The position numbers and the translations under genes are program-made. A stretch of DNA of 64,000 bases from Datura wrightii (Eukaryota; Streptophyta; Magnoliopsida; Solanales; Solanaceae). The notes under the pieces were generated by a model, which worked only from the letters and a program-made list of their open reading frames with translations, did no database searches and was not told the origin of the DNA. The stretch is taken from positions 182,221,501-182,285,500 of the forward strand of contig JASDFA010000010.1 in the NCBI GenBank assembly GCA_035772735.1, written 5' to 3'. Positions 46,863-60,645 of this stretch are shown in pieces. Position 1 is the stretch's first letter, and each line of letters begins with the position of its first letter.

Positions 46863-48529
46863 TGATGAAGCTTTGAATACTCAAAATACAAAACCCTAAA
46901 ATTCAAAAAAAGACACAGTTGAAAAATTAAATATCTAAATACATATAATACATAAATTATAAAATATACAAATATGATTTTCAAAATCAAAAAATAATTC
47001 TACTTGGGATTTCAAAATATCATAAAGATTTGAATTCAATAAAAAATAAATATTTGCACGGTTTAAAGAAGATTTATTTTAAAATACAAAAAAATATATA
47101 TTTAAAATTAAAAAATAAATAGAAACCATGAATGGGACTTACTTGATTTAACAAGATTTTGTAAACAATAGCAGCGGATTTTGCGAGAATTGTGGACAGT
47201 TAATTGAGGAAAATAAGGGGTTGAAGATGAAGAACGATGGAGAGAGAAAGGAGAAGAAAGAGGTTGGGTGGGCAGTTACAACAGTAATTTATGGAACAGT
47301 AAAAAAGTAAAAAAAAAAAAATGGCATATTAAATGAAATAAAGTCATTATGTGTAATTTTTTAAAACTATGACTATTATATGTAAATATTTTCTTAAATG
47401 TGTTATAATATATAATTTTTCCTTTAAATTTCGTAGTCTATTTTAAAAGTTGTGTCAATACAGTTCTTGGAAAAACAAAATAAGAGACCATCATCAAATA
47501 TATATAAAATTTTAAATTATTATTTAAAATTTTCTCATAAACTTTTTAATCATTTCAAAAAGTTTCAAGACTGTAATTTAAAACGATCATGAATTACAAT
47601 ATAAATAAAAAAGTCATTTATTAAACAGTTGGCAAACAATTTCTGCAAATTTAACACATGGTTTTGTCCACTTCTTTTTGTCCTCATAATTAACAGTTAG
47701 AGGAAAATTTAAACCAAAATTTAAAAATCTTCCATTATGCCTAGACATGATCGTTAAAAGGAAATCCTTTTTATACAAGCTTATACTGTTAAATTTTTTT
47801 AAAAACAAAATATAGTAAAAATGGATTCCATTAACCCATTTGTGGTGTTTAATTACTTCATCATTTACAAAATTAGGTCCTCGTAAACATAATTACTTGG
47901 CAATTTGGGCTCTTTAAGTTCCCTTTAATAATGTCTAGCTGCTTAAAACTACAAAAACGTGCTAGCACTATCTTGTTGGTGGCTAGCTATAGATAATGTG
48001 TACTCTAGTCCTAGTACCTAATATAGAAATAAAAATCTAATCACAACTCCCACGAGTTAAAGTGTTTTTTTATTTTTTTCCATATTTATTGATATCTTGG
48101 AGATTCTTTATTTGGTGGCATTGATGTTCTTAACTGAATGTCCAAGAAAACCAAACTACAATGTCTACGAGGTAAAACAATATTTGGTAATTCTAGCTAA
48201 TGTCTAGATATAGGCCTATGTGACTACAACATATTGTATTTCAAAGTTTTTATGACAAGGGGAGATAAAGTAATATTCGATAGCACCGTATTTTTGTTCA
48301 AATATATATAAGTAGGTCGTTCTTGTGATTGTTTTCAAGGATTTAATATGATCATTTAGATCTATGTTGTCACGATATTCGATCTTTTTGAGTGTCGTAG
48401 AGGAGGGGTTGACCTTTATAAGGTATATTCGATCGTAGTTTTTATGACAAGTGGATATTACATAATTTTCGACAACTTAGAGATAAAAGATTGGTGTATG
48501 TAAAGAAATATATTTTGGACCTGACTCAA

Positions 48530-48630
48530 TCCCCAAAGGTAGCTCATAGGGTGAGGATTGTCCAAATCCATATGAGGAGATCAAATCTCCCATCCCTAAC
48601 CGATGTGAAACACTCAACAGTCAACAGTGA
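48530..48630 (+). repeat. Dispersed plant repeat, terminal-like segment
   Basis: The stretch with CCTGACTCAATCCCCAAAGG, TAGCTCATAGGGTGAGGATT, GGAGATCAAATCTCCCATCC and CGATGTGAAACACTCAACA resembles a motif recurring near element ends in many dicot genomes. The family could not be named and no partner repeat was found in the window. Confidence 0.35.
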
Positions 48631-49813
48631 ATGAGAAGAGACAAAATAATTAAGTACGAAAGGTCTTTGGTTTAATTATAACCCCACTAAATACGAAGTC
48701 GTTTTTGTTGGGAACGCTTTATTGTGGTCCCAATATGGGATTTTTCGATTCAAATTCAAATTTAATTGAACTTCAATATGAATATCGAATATCGAATGAA
48801 AAATCAAAAAATAAAAATAAAAAGAAAAAAAAATCAATCAAAAATTTGAACAAATACGACACTTTGTGGGCCACAATTTAATCGGTTTTGTCAATCCAGC
48901 AAGACTTGTGATAAATTGACATAGAAGAACAATGGTGCTGTGAAACGTGAAACATATATATACCTAACTTTTGAATTTTAGACGAGTCCGTTGTGATAGT
49001 GAATCATGACGTATGATAATCACTAATCAGTAGTTTAAAGCACTAAAAATGAAAATTAATTAGAGTTCAGGCGAACTCACGAAATCAAACTCTTCTTAGA
49101 CTAAACACGATACTTGCTTTGTTGAATTAAGTATTTCCTTAATTAAGTTAGTGCTTATCCGGTTGGTAGCAGGATTAACTAATGTAATTAGTTGGAGTAA
49201 TAACTAGAAATTTCTCTTAAAACCAAAAATGATAATCTTTTGTTGGTAATGTAAAGTGACGATTGTTTAAAGGTCTTTTTAAAAAAAATGTACTTTTTTA
49301 TCTTATATGAAATATAAAAATTTCACATAGAAAAATTAAATTTTAAATACTTTATATACAATTTTAAAAAAATGAAATTAGTTTCCTCCGTATTATTTGA
49401 GTTGAAACTTGACAATCACACGAGCTGCCCCCATCCAAGTCGTGCGCGATGTGACGTTCCTCACCATTTTCAGCAATGTGTAACTACTCCAGAAAAAAGT
49501 TGCATCTAGTTGCTTCTGCTTTAAATTGTTCATTGTCATTATTATCATACTTTTTCAAGATTAATTAACGTTAATAAAGTTGATCTCATTAGCATAATTT
49601 AACAATTTGATTTGCTCCTCGATAAAGTCGAGTTGTTTTTTTGTAGTATATAAAATATACAAGTGACATGAAGTAAACGTGCTAATTCTCTTGGCCATTA
49701 TACAAGAAACATGTTACATTCGAGGCCACAAGATAATGTCAATCTTTTGTTTCAGACACCACCTTTTGCTCATGAATTAATGTGACGCTTACCGGCTAAA
49801 CCATACTATAAAG

Positions 49814-49852
49814 GAATAAATAAATAAATAAATAAATAATATATATATATAT
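49814..49852. repeat. AAAT microsatellite followed by AT repeat
   Basis: About six AAAT units run into about seven AT units. Confidence 0.8.
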
Positions 49853-51455
49853 TACTTTTAAAGCTTTTTCATATCAGATTTTTATTTTTATATATAAAAA
49901 ATTTAAAACTTTCAATTTCTTCTATTCAAATCGTAAAAAACCAAGAGACATTATTTCTTCTACCATAAATATGTTGCTCTTTTGGGTTAAAAGCCTAAAA
50001 AGATGAAACTGTCATTTTACATTAGATTCATATGCACACCACATAATCTTGAGAACTACTCTGCTCAATCACCAAAAATTATAGTTAGGCAGTAGTAATA
50101 AAATATTCAGTGTAATTTTATAAGTGAGTTTGGGAAGGGTGATACGTGGTTGGGCAATAAATATTATTTCGTTGTAATTTAAGTAAAATGTTGTGGTGAA
50201 ATTTATGTTAGTAGTCTTGATGATTCATCAGAATTCGTGTCAAATTTAAGATATAATTTGTAATAAAGTCATGATCACACACACTGATCACGCATATCTC
50301 AAAATGATACATATCAACTTTCATACACATGTTAGTACTATTACTATTGTATACAGAATTTATACACATTTTATACACACAATCATAACATACATCTCAA
50401 CTTTTTTACATGCAAATTACATACAACTTAGTGGAGCATTGGGTGAGATTGAATTGAAAAAAAAAAAATCACACTCCACTCTATTTACAATGCCCTAAAA
50501 TCTACTTGACCGAAACTCCAAAATTTCAATTCAAGATTCAAAATTGACGTTTATAAGTATTTTCTTAACCCGTTTCTTCAAGTTTAAAATTCTAGTAAAG
50601 TAAATAACATAATTAAATTCAACCAACACATGTTTTAATATAATTTCTTATTCAAATTATTTTTTAAAAAAATTCTCATTTCCTTTATAAATTTTTCTCA
50701 TCAAATGGGAATCGGCCCCATCCAAATTATGTAATTGGACTGTGGTCTGTGGTCTGTGGATCTTTGCTTCTACTTCTCTCGGCCGTTTTCCCAACGGGCT
50801 GTAGCACCATAATGTGTCATTAGGACAGTGGGCCATCTCGAAAGTTTATCAATCATGTTTCAATTCCAATCCTAATACTATGTGATATTTCTTATTTTTG
50901 AAATTCAGAATATGTAAATTTTAATTAATATTTTAAAATATTTATAATTTATAATATTGTTAATATAGCTTTGAAATATTTAAATTTAAAATTTAATTAA
51001 TATAATTTAATTTCTAAAATGTGAATTAATTTTTAATACGTAAAAAAATATTACATAAAGTTAAAATGAAGAAAATATCTCCTACCTTGTGTCGAGAAAG
51101 CTGGGTATTCTCCCGCGCTGCATCTTTCCATTAAAAAGAAGACAAATGCATATGTGGTTTTTGTTCATTTTTTCCATTACCCACTATGAGTGCCCATCAA
51201 TATTATAGGGTCACTTGGCCATTGAAATTAGGAAGAAATTTACGATTTGAATGAAAAAAAAATGATATTTTAGATTTTTTATGTTTAAAAATAATAATCT
51301 CTCATAAAAAAGAATCATAAGAATTAAAAAAAATTATGAAGAACTAGAAAATCATTTAAACCTTAAATTACTGATATTAATCAGAAGCTGCAATAAGGGA
51401 TTTTAAAAGAGATAAAAATGATATTTGTTTTTTTATATTAAGAAAATTCAACAAT

Positions 51456-51458
<3 letters not shown>

Positions 51459-51499
<41 letters not shown>
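51459..51499. repeat. AT dinucleotide microsatellite
   Basis: About 20 uninterrupted AT units, 215 bp left of the Copia element. Confidence 0.9.
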
Positions 51500-51505
<6 letters not shown>

Positions 51506-51714
51506 CTTTACCTTGTTTAGTTAGTTTAATTTTCTAGTGAGGAAATTCATTAGAAACTTCCCTTCCTTAACTTTTTAGCTCCTGGTCCGCACTAATTGAG
51601 ATCAAGAAAATAATAGTATTTCAATATGAAATTCAGTAAATATTACTTTATATTGCATTTGGTTGACATTTCGTTTATAATATAAGCAATTTTGCTGTAT
51701 TTTATACTGCATTT

Positions 51715-51993
51715 TGTTGAAAAGTGGATGTACAACTCGCATAATTAGTGAGTTGGCAGTTAATTATGACAGCTGTACAAATCAATTGTTAGTGGTTGAT
51801 AATTAGTAGTTAGTTAGAGAAGTAATTAGTCGGTTAAGAATTGGTTAGATTAGATATTTTATTTGTTTACTTAGCTCAGTATATATATACAACTAGTGTA
51901 GTAGAATGAGACAGAGCAATGTATTCTTCTCTATGTTCTTCTTCTATTTCTTTGTAAGTTCTCCATAGATGAATGCAAGTTTACATTTCATCA
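51715..51993 (+). repeat. 5' LTR of the Copia element
   Basis: Carries a TATATATATAC TATA region near 51880, a likely transcription start before the CAATGTATTC block, and ends ATCA at the primer-binding site. Confidence 0.9.
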
Positions 51994-52130
51994 TGGTATC
52001 AGAGTTAGTGATAATGGTTGCACGATAGATCCTTTGAAGACGAATTTAGATCTCGTTTTTTTCGTTTCTGATTTAGATTTCGATTTCTTCCAAAGTAAGA
52101 TTTTTTTTTTGATTTGTTCAAGCTTTACCG

Positions 52131-55100
52131 ATGGCGGCAGTAAAGATTGATCACAGTCATCCTCTCTACATAGGTCCTTCAGACACATTAGGATATGTGT
52201 TAATTCCCATTAAGCTCACCGGATCTGATAATTACGGAGTGTGGAGCAGATCAATGAGAATCGCACTGCTTGGAAAGAGGAAATTTGGCTTCGTGACAGG
52301 TACCTGTTGCAAGGAATTGTACATAGAAGAATTGCATGAGAAATGGGAGACATGCAATGCCATTGTATTGTCATGGCTGATGAATACGGTTGCTGAGGAG
52401 CTTCTTAGTGGAGTGGTATATGCTACAATGCTCATACATTATGGGAAGACTTGAAGGAGCGGTTTGATAAGGTCAATCGAATGAGGATTTATCAGTTGCA
52501 CGAGGAGATCACAACTCTTTCACAAGGTACTAACTCTGTTTCAGTTTATTTTACTAAATTGAAAGGACTTTGGGGAGAATATGATGCAGTTGTACCTTCA
52601 CCAAGTTGTGGCTGCCCTAAATCAAAGGACTATGTCGATCACCTTTACCAGTTAAGGCTTATATAGTTTCTAAGTAGGTTGAATGACTCATATGATCAAG
52701 CACGTAGGCAAATTCTGTTGAAAAGTACTACTCCATCTATCAATCATGCTTATGCTATGATAATTGAAGATGAAATTCAACATTCAGCTTGTCTATCAGT
52801 AACTAATGTAACAGAAAAGTCTAATCCAATAGCTATGCGATTTGGTAGAAATCAGAATATGCATAAAGGAAATCAAAACTACAAAGGTAGAAAACCTTTT
52901 ATGCAATGCGAGTTTTGTCACTTCACTGGACACACCAAGGAAAACTGTTACAAGTTGATTGGTTGTCCTTCTGATTGGAAATTAAGGAAGAAAGGTGGAT
53001 TTGGAAATGGAGGTTATAAAGGTTCAGGAGTTCATAGTAATATTGAAGGACATGGGAATCAAGCTAGAAACAACAATGTTTTCCCTTCAGGAAATAATGT
53101 TTCTGTGAGTCATGATGATATTGAACAGGTTGCTTCAACTAGTCATAAAGTGCATGATGCCTTTGTGGCTAAATGGAAAGGTTTCACTGATGATGAGTAC
53201 AGGAAGATACTGGACATGCTGAACAAAGATACAAAGGAAAGGCAACAGTCAGATATAATAGGTATGACCACTTGCTTGATGGCTGATTTTTTTGCACATG
53301 ACTGGATAGTGGACTCTGGTGCTTCACATCACATAACAACAAATAGAAGTTTAATGAATGATCTTAACCTTATCACAACAAAGAGACATAAGGTTAATTT
53401 GCCCACTAGAGACACAATGGATATTTCACATGTTGGTAATACACCTATATTTGATAGTGAGGTTCTTAAAAATTTATTGTTTGTGCCAGACTTCAAATTC
53501 AACTTACTGTCAGTATTAAAGATCACAAAGGAACTATCATGCTTTGTTTCCTTTTATCCTAATTTTTGTGTATTTTAGGACCTTTACACTAGCAGGGTGA
53601 AGAGGATCGGTAAGGAAGATGGAGGCTTGTACATATTTAGGAATGACAGTGGAATAAAGAAGAAAAGTGAAATAAGAGATCATAAGTTGTTGGCTACAAC
53701 TGCAGTAGGTGTGGATTGCAGCTTATGGCATAAAAGACTTGGACATCCATCCACACAAACTATGAAGTTTCTAGACTTGTTCCATAGTAGTAGAGATAGT
53801 GTCATTTTGAATGATTGCCCTGTTTGTCCATCGGCAAAACAAACTAGAATGTTGTTTCCTGTTAGTAATTCCAGAGCTGCTTTACCATTTGATATTGTGC
53901 ATATGGATCTTTGGGGTCCATATAAGACTCCAACTTTTGATGAAAAATATTATTTCTTGACTATTGTGGATGATTGCAGTAGGTATACTTGGATTCATTT
54001 GTTGCAACTTAAATCTGAGACTATTCTAGCTATTAAAAATTTCATGTTGCTGGTTCATTCTCAATTTGGTGCACATGTTAAGGTGGTAAGGACAGATAAT
54101 GGTTCATAATTTTTTAATTCTAAATGCAAGAATTTGTTTCAAAGTTTGGGCATTGTACATCAAAGCAGTTGCACTCACAGCATATACATATACTTAATAT
54201 AGCCAGAGCCATTAGATTTGAGTCTCACATGCCTGTCAAGTATTGGGGAAAGTGTATTATAACAACAGTTTATTTGATGAATAGATTGTCATCTTCAACT
54301 ATTGCATACAAGAGTCCATATGAGATGTTATACAATAAGTCTCCATCACTTTTTCACTTGAAGGTGATAGGATGTCTTTGTTATGCTTCCACTGTTCCCA
54401 AGGGAGATAAATTTACAGAAAGGGCCAAACCTGTTATTCTTATGGGCTATTCAGAGACACAAAAGTTGAATATTCAGGCCAAGCAATTTTTTGTTAGTAG
54501 AGATGTGATTTTCAAAGAGCATGTTTTCCCTTTTGCTGATACCTCTGCACCAGTTCAGGATGTTGGGTAGAATCAGTCACAGTCACCTGCTATAGACCTG
54601 TTTGATGAGTATTTTGAGGATTGTAGTAATGAAGAAGCTTTAGTTTTGGATTCCTCCCTGCCAGATGCTATTACCGCCTTTCCATCACCAGAGAATTTCT
54701 CTCCTACTGCCACATCTTCTCCCTCCGTTGATGCTCCTGTACCTTCTGTTAGGCATTCTACCAGAATAATTAAACAGCCTGTCTGGATGAAGGATTATGC
54801 AGCTCCTAGGAGAGGCCAGTTTAGTAAATATCCTATAGCTAACTATCTCAATTATGATAGGACTACTTCTAATTATTATAGCTATTTTTTCAAGTTTTCT
54901 ACTCTGGTGGAGCCACAGACTTATCAAGAGGCAGCTAAAGATATTAAATGGATACATGCTTTGCAACAAGAAATTCAAGCTCTTGAAGATAACAAGACTT
55001 GGAAGGTGGTTGATCTACCAGTGGGTAAACATGTGGTAGGGTCCAAGTGGGTGTAAAAAATCAAATATCAAGCTAATGGTGATAGAAAGATTCAAGGCAA

Positions 55101-56464
55101 GGTTGGTTGCTAAAGGATACAGTCAGCAGAAGGGCCTTGATTTCCATGATACTTTTTCTCCTGTTGCCAAAGTGATAACAGTGAGGTGTGTTATTGCATT
55201 GACAACTTCAAAAGGATGGTTTCTATATCAGATGGATGTTTATAATGCCTTCCTACAGGGTGATTTATATGAAGAAGTCTATATAGAGATGCCTGAGAGA
55301 TTTAGAAGTAAGAGGGAGAACAACGTCTTCAGATTACTCAAGTCTTTATATGGCCTTAAGCAAGCATCCAGATAGTGGAACATTAAGCTTACCATTGCTT
55401 TACTTACTGCTGTTTTTGTCCAAAGTGCTCATGATCATTCTTTACTTGAAAAAGAAGGAGGGGATAGTATTATACTAGTTTATGTTGATGATTTGCTTAT
55501 TATAGGAAGCAATGCACAGATGATCACTCAAGCTAAACATATATTGCATCAGAATTTTAGATTGAAGGACTTAGGTGAGCTCACATATTTTTTGGGAATT
55601 GAGCTTTTAAGATCTAAATCTGGATTCATTTTGAATCAGAGGAAATATACCTTAGAACTTATTTCCAGCATGGGATTTAGTGGTAAAAAGCCTGCTGCCA
55701 CTCCCTTGGAGTCTAATCTCAAACTTATATCTGTGGAATATGACCAAGCTGCTGGGATTACAGGAGATGATGTGTTGACTGACATCAGTTCATACCAAAA
55801 GTTAATAGGCAAACTTATTTATGCTACCGTCATCAGGCCTGATATCAATTATGCAGTACAGACTCTGAGTCAATTCATGCAAAGTCCTAAAAAGTCTAAC
55901 TAGGAAGCTGCTACAAGAGTTGTCAGATATCCGAAAGGAACAGTTGGGCAAGGCATTTCGCTAAGTACACAACCTGCTGCAGAATTAACTTGTTGGTGTG
56001 ATTCAGACCGGGCTTCTTGCCCCAACACGAGAAGATCCGTTACTGGATATGTGGTCAAATTTGGAGAGTCTTTGGTTTCATGAAAAAATAAGAAGCAGCA
56101 AACTGTTTCACGGAGTTCAGCTGAGGCTGAGTACAGGAGCATGACTTCAGCTGTGACAGAAGTGATTTGGCTACTTGGATTGTTTAAGGAGTTAGAAGTT
56201 CCTATCAAAGATCTTGTTACAGTATTGAGTGACAACATATTTGCTATTCAGATAGCAGCCAATCCTATTTTTCATGAGCGCACAAAACATATAGAGATTG
56301 ATTGCCATTTTATTCGTAATAAAGTCAAGTTAGGTTTGGTTCAAACAGTGTATGTTCCTACTCAAGATCAGCTAGCAGATCTCTCAACTAAAGGCTTGAG
56401 ATATGTTCAGCATAAGCATTTGTTAGGCAAGCTGGGAATGCTCAATATTTTGCATCCTCAACTT
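52131..56464 (+). pseudogene. Copia gag-pol, inactivated
   Basis: Domains in order: gag N-terminus (YGVWSRSMRIALLGK) from the ATG at 52131; CCHC knuckle CEFCHFTGHTKENC at 52907-52948; protease WIVDSGASHH at about 53302; GAG-pre-integrase LWHKRLGHPS at about 53726; integrase core (DIVHMDLWGPYK, then VRTDNGS); RT with VYNAFLQGDLYEEVYIEMP and YVDDLL at about 55481; RNase H SSAEAEYRSM near 56114. Breaks include a frameshift at about 52440, stops at 52664, 53576, 54107, 54568, 55054, 55373, 55901 and near 56081, a small deletion near 54170 that removes the conserved QQNG region, and a frameshift at about 55070. It cannot encode a working polyprotein. Confidence 0.9.
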
Positions 56465-56471
56465 GAGGGAG

Positions 56472-56749
56472 TGTTGAAAAGTGGATGTATAGCTGGCATA
56501 ATTAGTGAATTGGCAGTTAACTGTGACAGCTGTACAAATCAATTGTTAGTGGTTGATAATTAGTAGTTAGTTAGAGAAGTAGTTAGTCGGTTAAGAGTTG
56601 GTTAGATTAGATATTTTATTTGTTTACTTAGCTCAGTATATATATACTACTAGTGTAGTAGAATGAGATAAAACAATGTATTCTTCTCTATGTTTTTCTT
56701 CTATTTCTCTGTAAGTTCTCCATAAATGAATGCAAGTTTAAATTTATCA
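56472..56749 (+). repeat. 3' LTR of the Copia element
   Basis: Matches the 5' LTR over its full length, with 13 transitions, 3 transversions and a 1-bp gap counted by eye. Confidence 0.9.
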
Positions 56750-59700
56750 TATTTTCAATATTATTTATGCTAGATTTAACATAAGATAACTTACATTAGC
56801 TTTATGAGAATAAAATACCTAAAAAGTTCATATTATTATTAACTTTTTGTATTACTATTTTATTATAAAAAATTTAGGTTCTGGGGGAAAGAAAAATGAG
56901 GAGAAAATGAAAAGATGAAAAATTAAATTTTTATTGACAAAATTAAAATTTAGACAGCCAACCAATTAAAATACTAAGATTTCTATTTTCCCATTGTAAT
57001 CTTGGCTTTCATAATTTTAGTTTGTTCTCCCTTACTCCACTTCCATAAACGACGACGACAAAGCTGCCGAAATCGTTACCTCATCGAATTTAAATTTGAC
57101 AAATGAGCAAGTTAAATTAAATATAAATTAAAAAAATAGATTTAAGTAAAAGTAAATAAAATACATGATCCGTTCATATTTAACATGATTAAAAAAATAA
57201 CATGAATATTCATATTAACTATCATAAAATGAGAACATAAATTAAAAATCAAAATAAACTTGAATTTCTGTAAAGCAGGAACTCATAAAAAACAATACGC
57301 AGACAAATAAATATGAGTAATATTGATAATATTATTCAGTTGAATATTTAATTTTTAATAAATAATATTCATATTTAATTTATATTTAAATAATCTTTAA
57401 TGGATCGACTTAGATGGTCATTGTTTCTTTTTTTTTTTTTTTTCCATTTTGCCAACCTACTTCTCACCAACCGTTTTAACTTTCTGACCAAATGCGAAAT
57501 GAAAACACATTGAGCAAAGTCCTTTTCTGATTTTTCCTTAATTTGTTTTCCTCCAGCATCCTTTGATTTTTCTAATATCCAATGACCACAGACCACAGAA
57601 AAAAAAAACGACTGATGTTTTAATTCTTTTGACCTATCTTTCTACGTGATATATTCAGAGCGCGCACGTATAATATATTTGATCTTACTTATCGTGTTTT
57701 AATTAATAAATTATATTAATTAATTATTAAACTTTATTTATTTCAAACAAGTATTAGTTCTCTGAGAAAATATTTATAAAAAGTTGTGGTTTGTGTTTGA
57801 TAAAAGCCACTAAGCTATTTTTATAACTTAAAATTAGAGTCATTTAACTTTAACTAAGTATAACATAAAGTAATTAGAAGTAAATAAGAAAGATATTTTA
57901 TATGTTATTTTGGTAACGAAAAAAAAATGTGCAGTGACTTGTCACAAAATCAAATGATTTCTTTTGTCACAAAAAAATCGTTTAATGGCTTTATATGAAA
58001 TTTGAATTTTTTTTTATATTGCAAGAAATAAATTTACTAATTGGGTAAAGGGTTAAAAAGACATTTAAAGTATTATTTTTAAATTTTTTTGAGTTTCATA
58101 TTTGAACTATCAGGTGTACAAGTTTTCTATCTCAATTATCACCAAATATTGTTTATCAAAATATACTTCAACTACTAATTGTTCTCTTTTCCTATTCGAA
58201 CGATGATGGTGATTTTCAGGTAGGAAAAGGGACCAATAGACCGTTGAGGTATGTTTGATAAATAATTGATAATAGTTCAAGTAGAAAAAATGAACACATA
58301 ATTCAGATATAAAACTCGAAAATCTATGATACAATTTCCACAAAATAACTTTTAGTAATTTGATAAATAAATTAAAGAGTTGAGTGGTTATCCATGAATT
58401 TTTGAGCCGAAGGTTTAACAGAAACAGTCTCTCTGTCTCTAAGGTAGAAGTAAGATATGCATATACTCTATTATTTTTTAAACCCTACTTTATAGATTAT
58501 ACTGAATATCTTATTATTGTAGAAATTACCGCCTTTATTTAAGTCCCCGCAAACATTCATTTGATATTCCGAATCACAAATCAAACAATGTCATGCCCAT
58601 TGATTTTTTGGTTACTTGTAAATTTGGCGTCCTGTTTTTGGTCCAAAACTCAATAAATTATAAATTTATAAGTGGTTGAGAATGATAATCTAGTCTGCGT
58701 CGAAATTCTGCTTTTTCTATTGTTTGGTATAATTTTCTTTTTCCAATTCTTTTCCCCCCTTCGTCAGCTTTGTTCAAAATCTTACTAAGAAAAATTCTTC
58801 CCAATTACTGTAATAGTTTTCTTCTTTTCTCGTTTGGATAGTTGTTACGCATCCTATTATATTATATTATTTTAATAAATATAATATTTAAATAAAATTT
58901 ATTACATGTTGATCAAAAAATTTATAAAACAAGTAGGTTACATGTATGGTAGATTTATTATTAAAAAAAAGGTAAATAGTAAAATAAAATTATTAAATAA
59001 TCAATGAAGATAAAATGAGAAGAATAAAATAAGACAATGACGCGATCTATCGTTACATATATAAAATAAAACTAAAATTTTATCAATACATAATGATAGA
59101 TTTAACAATACAACACAATAAAATTTAAATAACAATCACAATAAATATTATATTTAACCTAATAACACAATACAATACAATACAATATATATTAATATTG
59201 TATATTAATTGTATAATATACAATATTATATGTTCAGGGCTGCATATATTAATTGTCAGACTGCTAGTCCATAGATTAATAAAATATTAATGTAAGTTTA
59301 TTCACTTGAGTCTATCTTAGACAAAAACCTCATCCAAATAGTCACCAATTTTGGCAATGGAATTTCTTTTAATTATTTGACACCTTCGAAGAAAGTGTTT
59401 TTGAATAGTTTTTAGAATAAGTTGGACATTTTGATTTGATTTTTCACCAGCCAAACTGTCAACATATTACTTGTCAATGCCAAACAGCTACGTACTATGA
59501 TTGACCCCCCAAGTATGAAATTAAACAATCCAAGTCAAATTAAAACAAGAGAAAATTTATTGTTTCAAACATCATATTCTGTGGTCGGAGTGAGACCAAC
59601 ATCCCAAAATTTTCAATTGGAAATATGAAAATCTTCATTCAATTTTTTAAATTATCACTTTAATTTAATCTTCATTAAGATCCTAATCTAGCTGATGCTG

Positions 59701-59810
59701 TACATTTGAAATCATCATTAATATTTCATAGAGTTTCCATATTCTTGCGTGAATTGAATAAATTATAGAGTTTGATTGAGTTATATTATCATTTAAAGAA
59801 TATCTTCTAC
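56750..59810. other. AT-rich interval, no gene recognised
   Basis: Contains a degenerate SINE (58395-58525) and a poly-pyrimidine run at 57425-57450. The minus-strand ORF 57375-57596 is Lys-rich low-complexity sequence with no domain. Confidence 0.4.
58395..58525 (+). repeat. Degenerate SINE 3' part, same family as at 44.6 kb
   Basis: GAGCCGAAGGTTTAACAGAA, ACAGTCTCTCTGTCTC, AAGGTAGAAGTAAGATATGC and TATACTCTATT, then CCTACTTTATAGATTATACT and TTATTATTGTAG, follow the Solanaceae SINE pattern with many transitions, more decayed than the 44.6 kb copy. Confidence 0.6.
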
Positions 59811-59814
59811 CCGT

Positions 59815-60645
59815 AAACTTTTTCAAACTATGAAATTTGTAATCTTAAAAAATAAAATAAGTTAATTATATAATATAACAAGTAAAAGGGACGTGTAAAA
59901 TTTCTTATATTAACATGTCGTTTATATATATATATGACTCAAACTTAAAATTATGAAATTTATAATCTTGAATATAAAATAAATTAGTTACTATAAAATA
60001 TAAAAGAGACAGGTAAATTTTTTTATTTAATGTGGCGTGTGTATATAACTCAAATTTTAAATTATGAAATTTATAATCTTTGAAACTGAAATAAAATTAA
60101 TTATCTGGTATAATAGATAAAAGAGACTTGTAGAAATTCTTATTTTAACATGACATGTGTATATAACTCAAACTCTAAATTACGAAATTTATAATCTCAA
60201 AAATAAGATCGAGTAATTACCTAGTATAACAGATAAAAGAGACATGTAAAAAATTCTTATATTAACGTGACGTGTGTATATAACTCAAACTTTAAAAATT
60301 ATAAAATTTATAATCTTGAAAATAAGATAGATCAATTAACTAATTTAACAAATAAAAAAGACATGTAAAAATTCTTGTATTAACGTGTGTATATAACTCA
60401 AACTCTAAATTATAAAATTTTTAATTTTAAAAACAAAATAAATTAATTATCTAATATAACAGATAAAAAAGACATATAAATTTTTTTATATTAACGTAAC
60501 ATGTGTAGATAATTCAAAGTTTAAATTATGAAATTTATATTTTTAAAAATAAAAAAAATTAATTATCATAATAGATAGAGAAACGTATGAAATTTTTTTT
60601 ATATTAACGTAACATGTGTATATAATGCAAACTCTAAAATATATA
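59815..60645. repeat. Minisatellite, about seven units of 111-118 bp
   Basis: Each unit contains a TATAACTCAAACT(C)TAAATTATGAAATTTATAATCTT-type core, a TTAATTAT(C)TAATATAACAGATAAAAGAGACATGTAAAA-type middle and a TTCTTATATTAACGTGACGTGTG-type end. The ACTC anchor or its mutated equivalent falls at 59937, 60048, 60166, 60283, 60396, 60512 and 60625, spacings of 111, 118, 117, 113, 116 and 113. Units are diverged, with the outer ones most decayed. Confidence 0.85.

Larger units (their letters stand above)
46863..51714. other. Gene-poor AT-rich interval with microsatellites
   Basis: No gene could be supported. Within it are an AAAT microsatellite followed by AT repeats (49814-49852), a dispersed-repeat-like segment (48530-48630), and a long AT run (51459-51499). 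ORFs such as 47614-47808 and 50271-50498 are low-complexity and have no domain. Confidence 0.4.
51715..56749 (+). mobile_element. Ty1-copia LTR retrotransposon, decayed, 5.0 kb
   Basis: The 5' LTR is 51715-51993 (279 bp) and the 3' LTR 56472-56749 (278 bp), both TGTTGA...ATCA. The primer-binding site TGGTATCAGAG (tRNA-Met) starts right after the 5' LTR at 51994. A purine tract GAGGGAG (56465-56471) precedes the 3' LTR. Flanking CATTT and TATTT match at 4 of 5, a worn target duplication. The LTRs differ at about 16 substitutions and one indel by eye (about 94% identical). The integrase lies before the RT, as in Copia. Confidence 0.93.

Noticed and set aside
54646..55056. Open pieces of Copia pol as separate genes
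   Set aside because: They are segments of one decayed gag-pol between LTRs.
59815..60645. CRISPR-like array
   Set aside because: Units are about 115 bp, contiguous and diverged with no spacers, and the genome is a plant.
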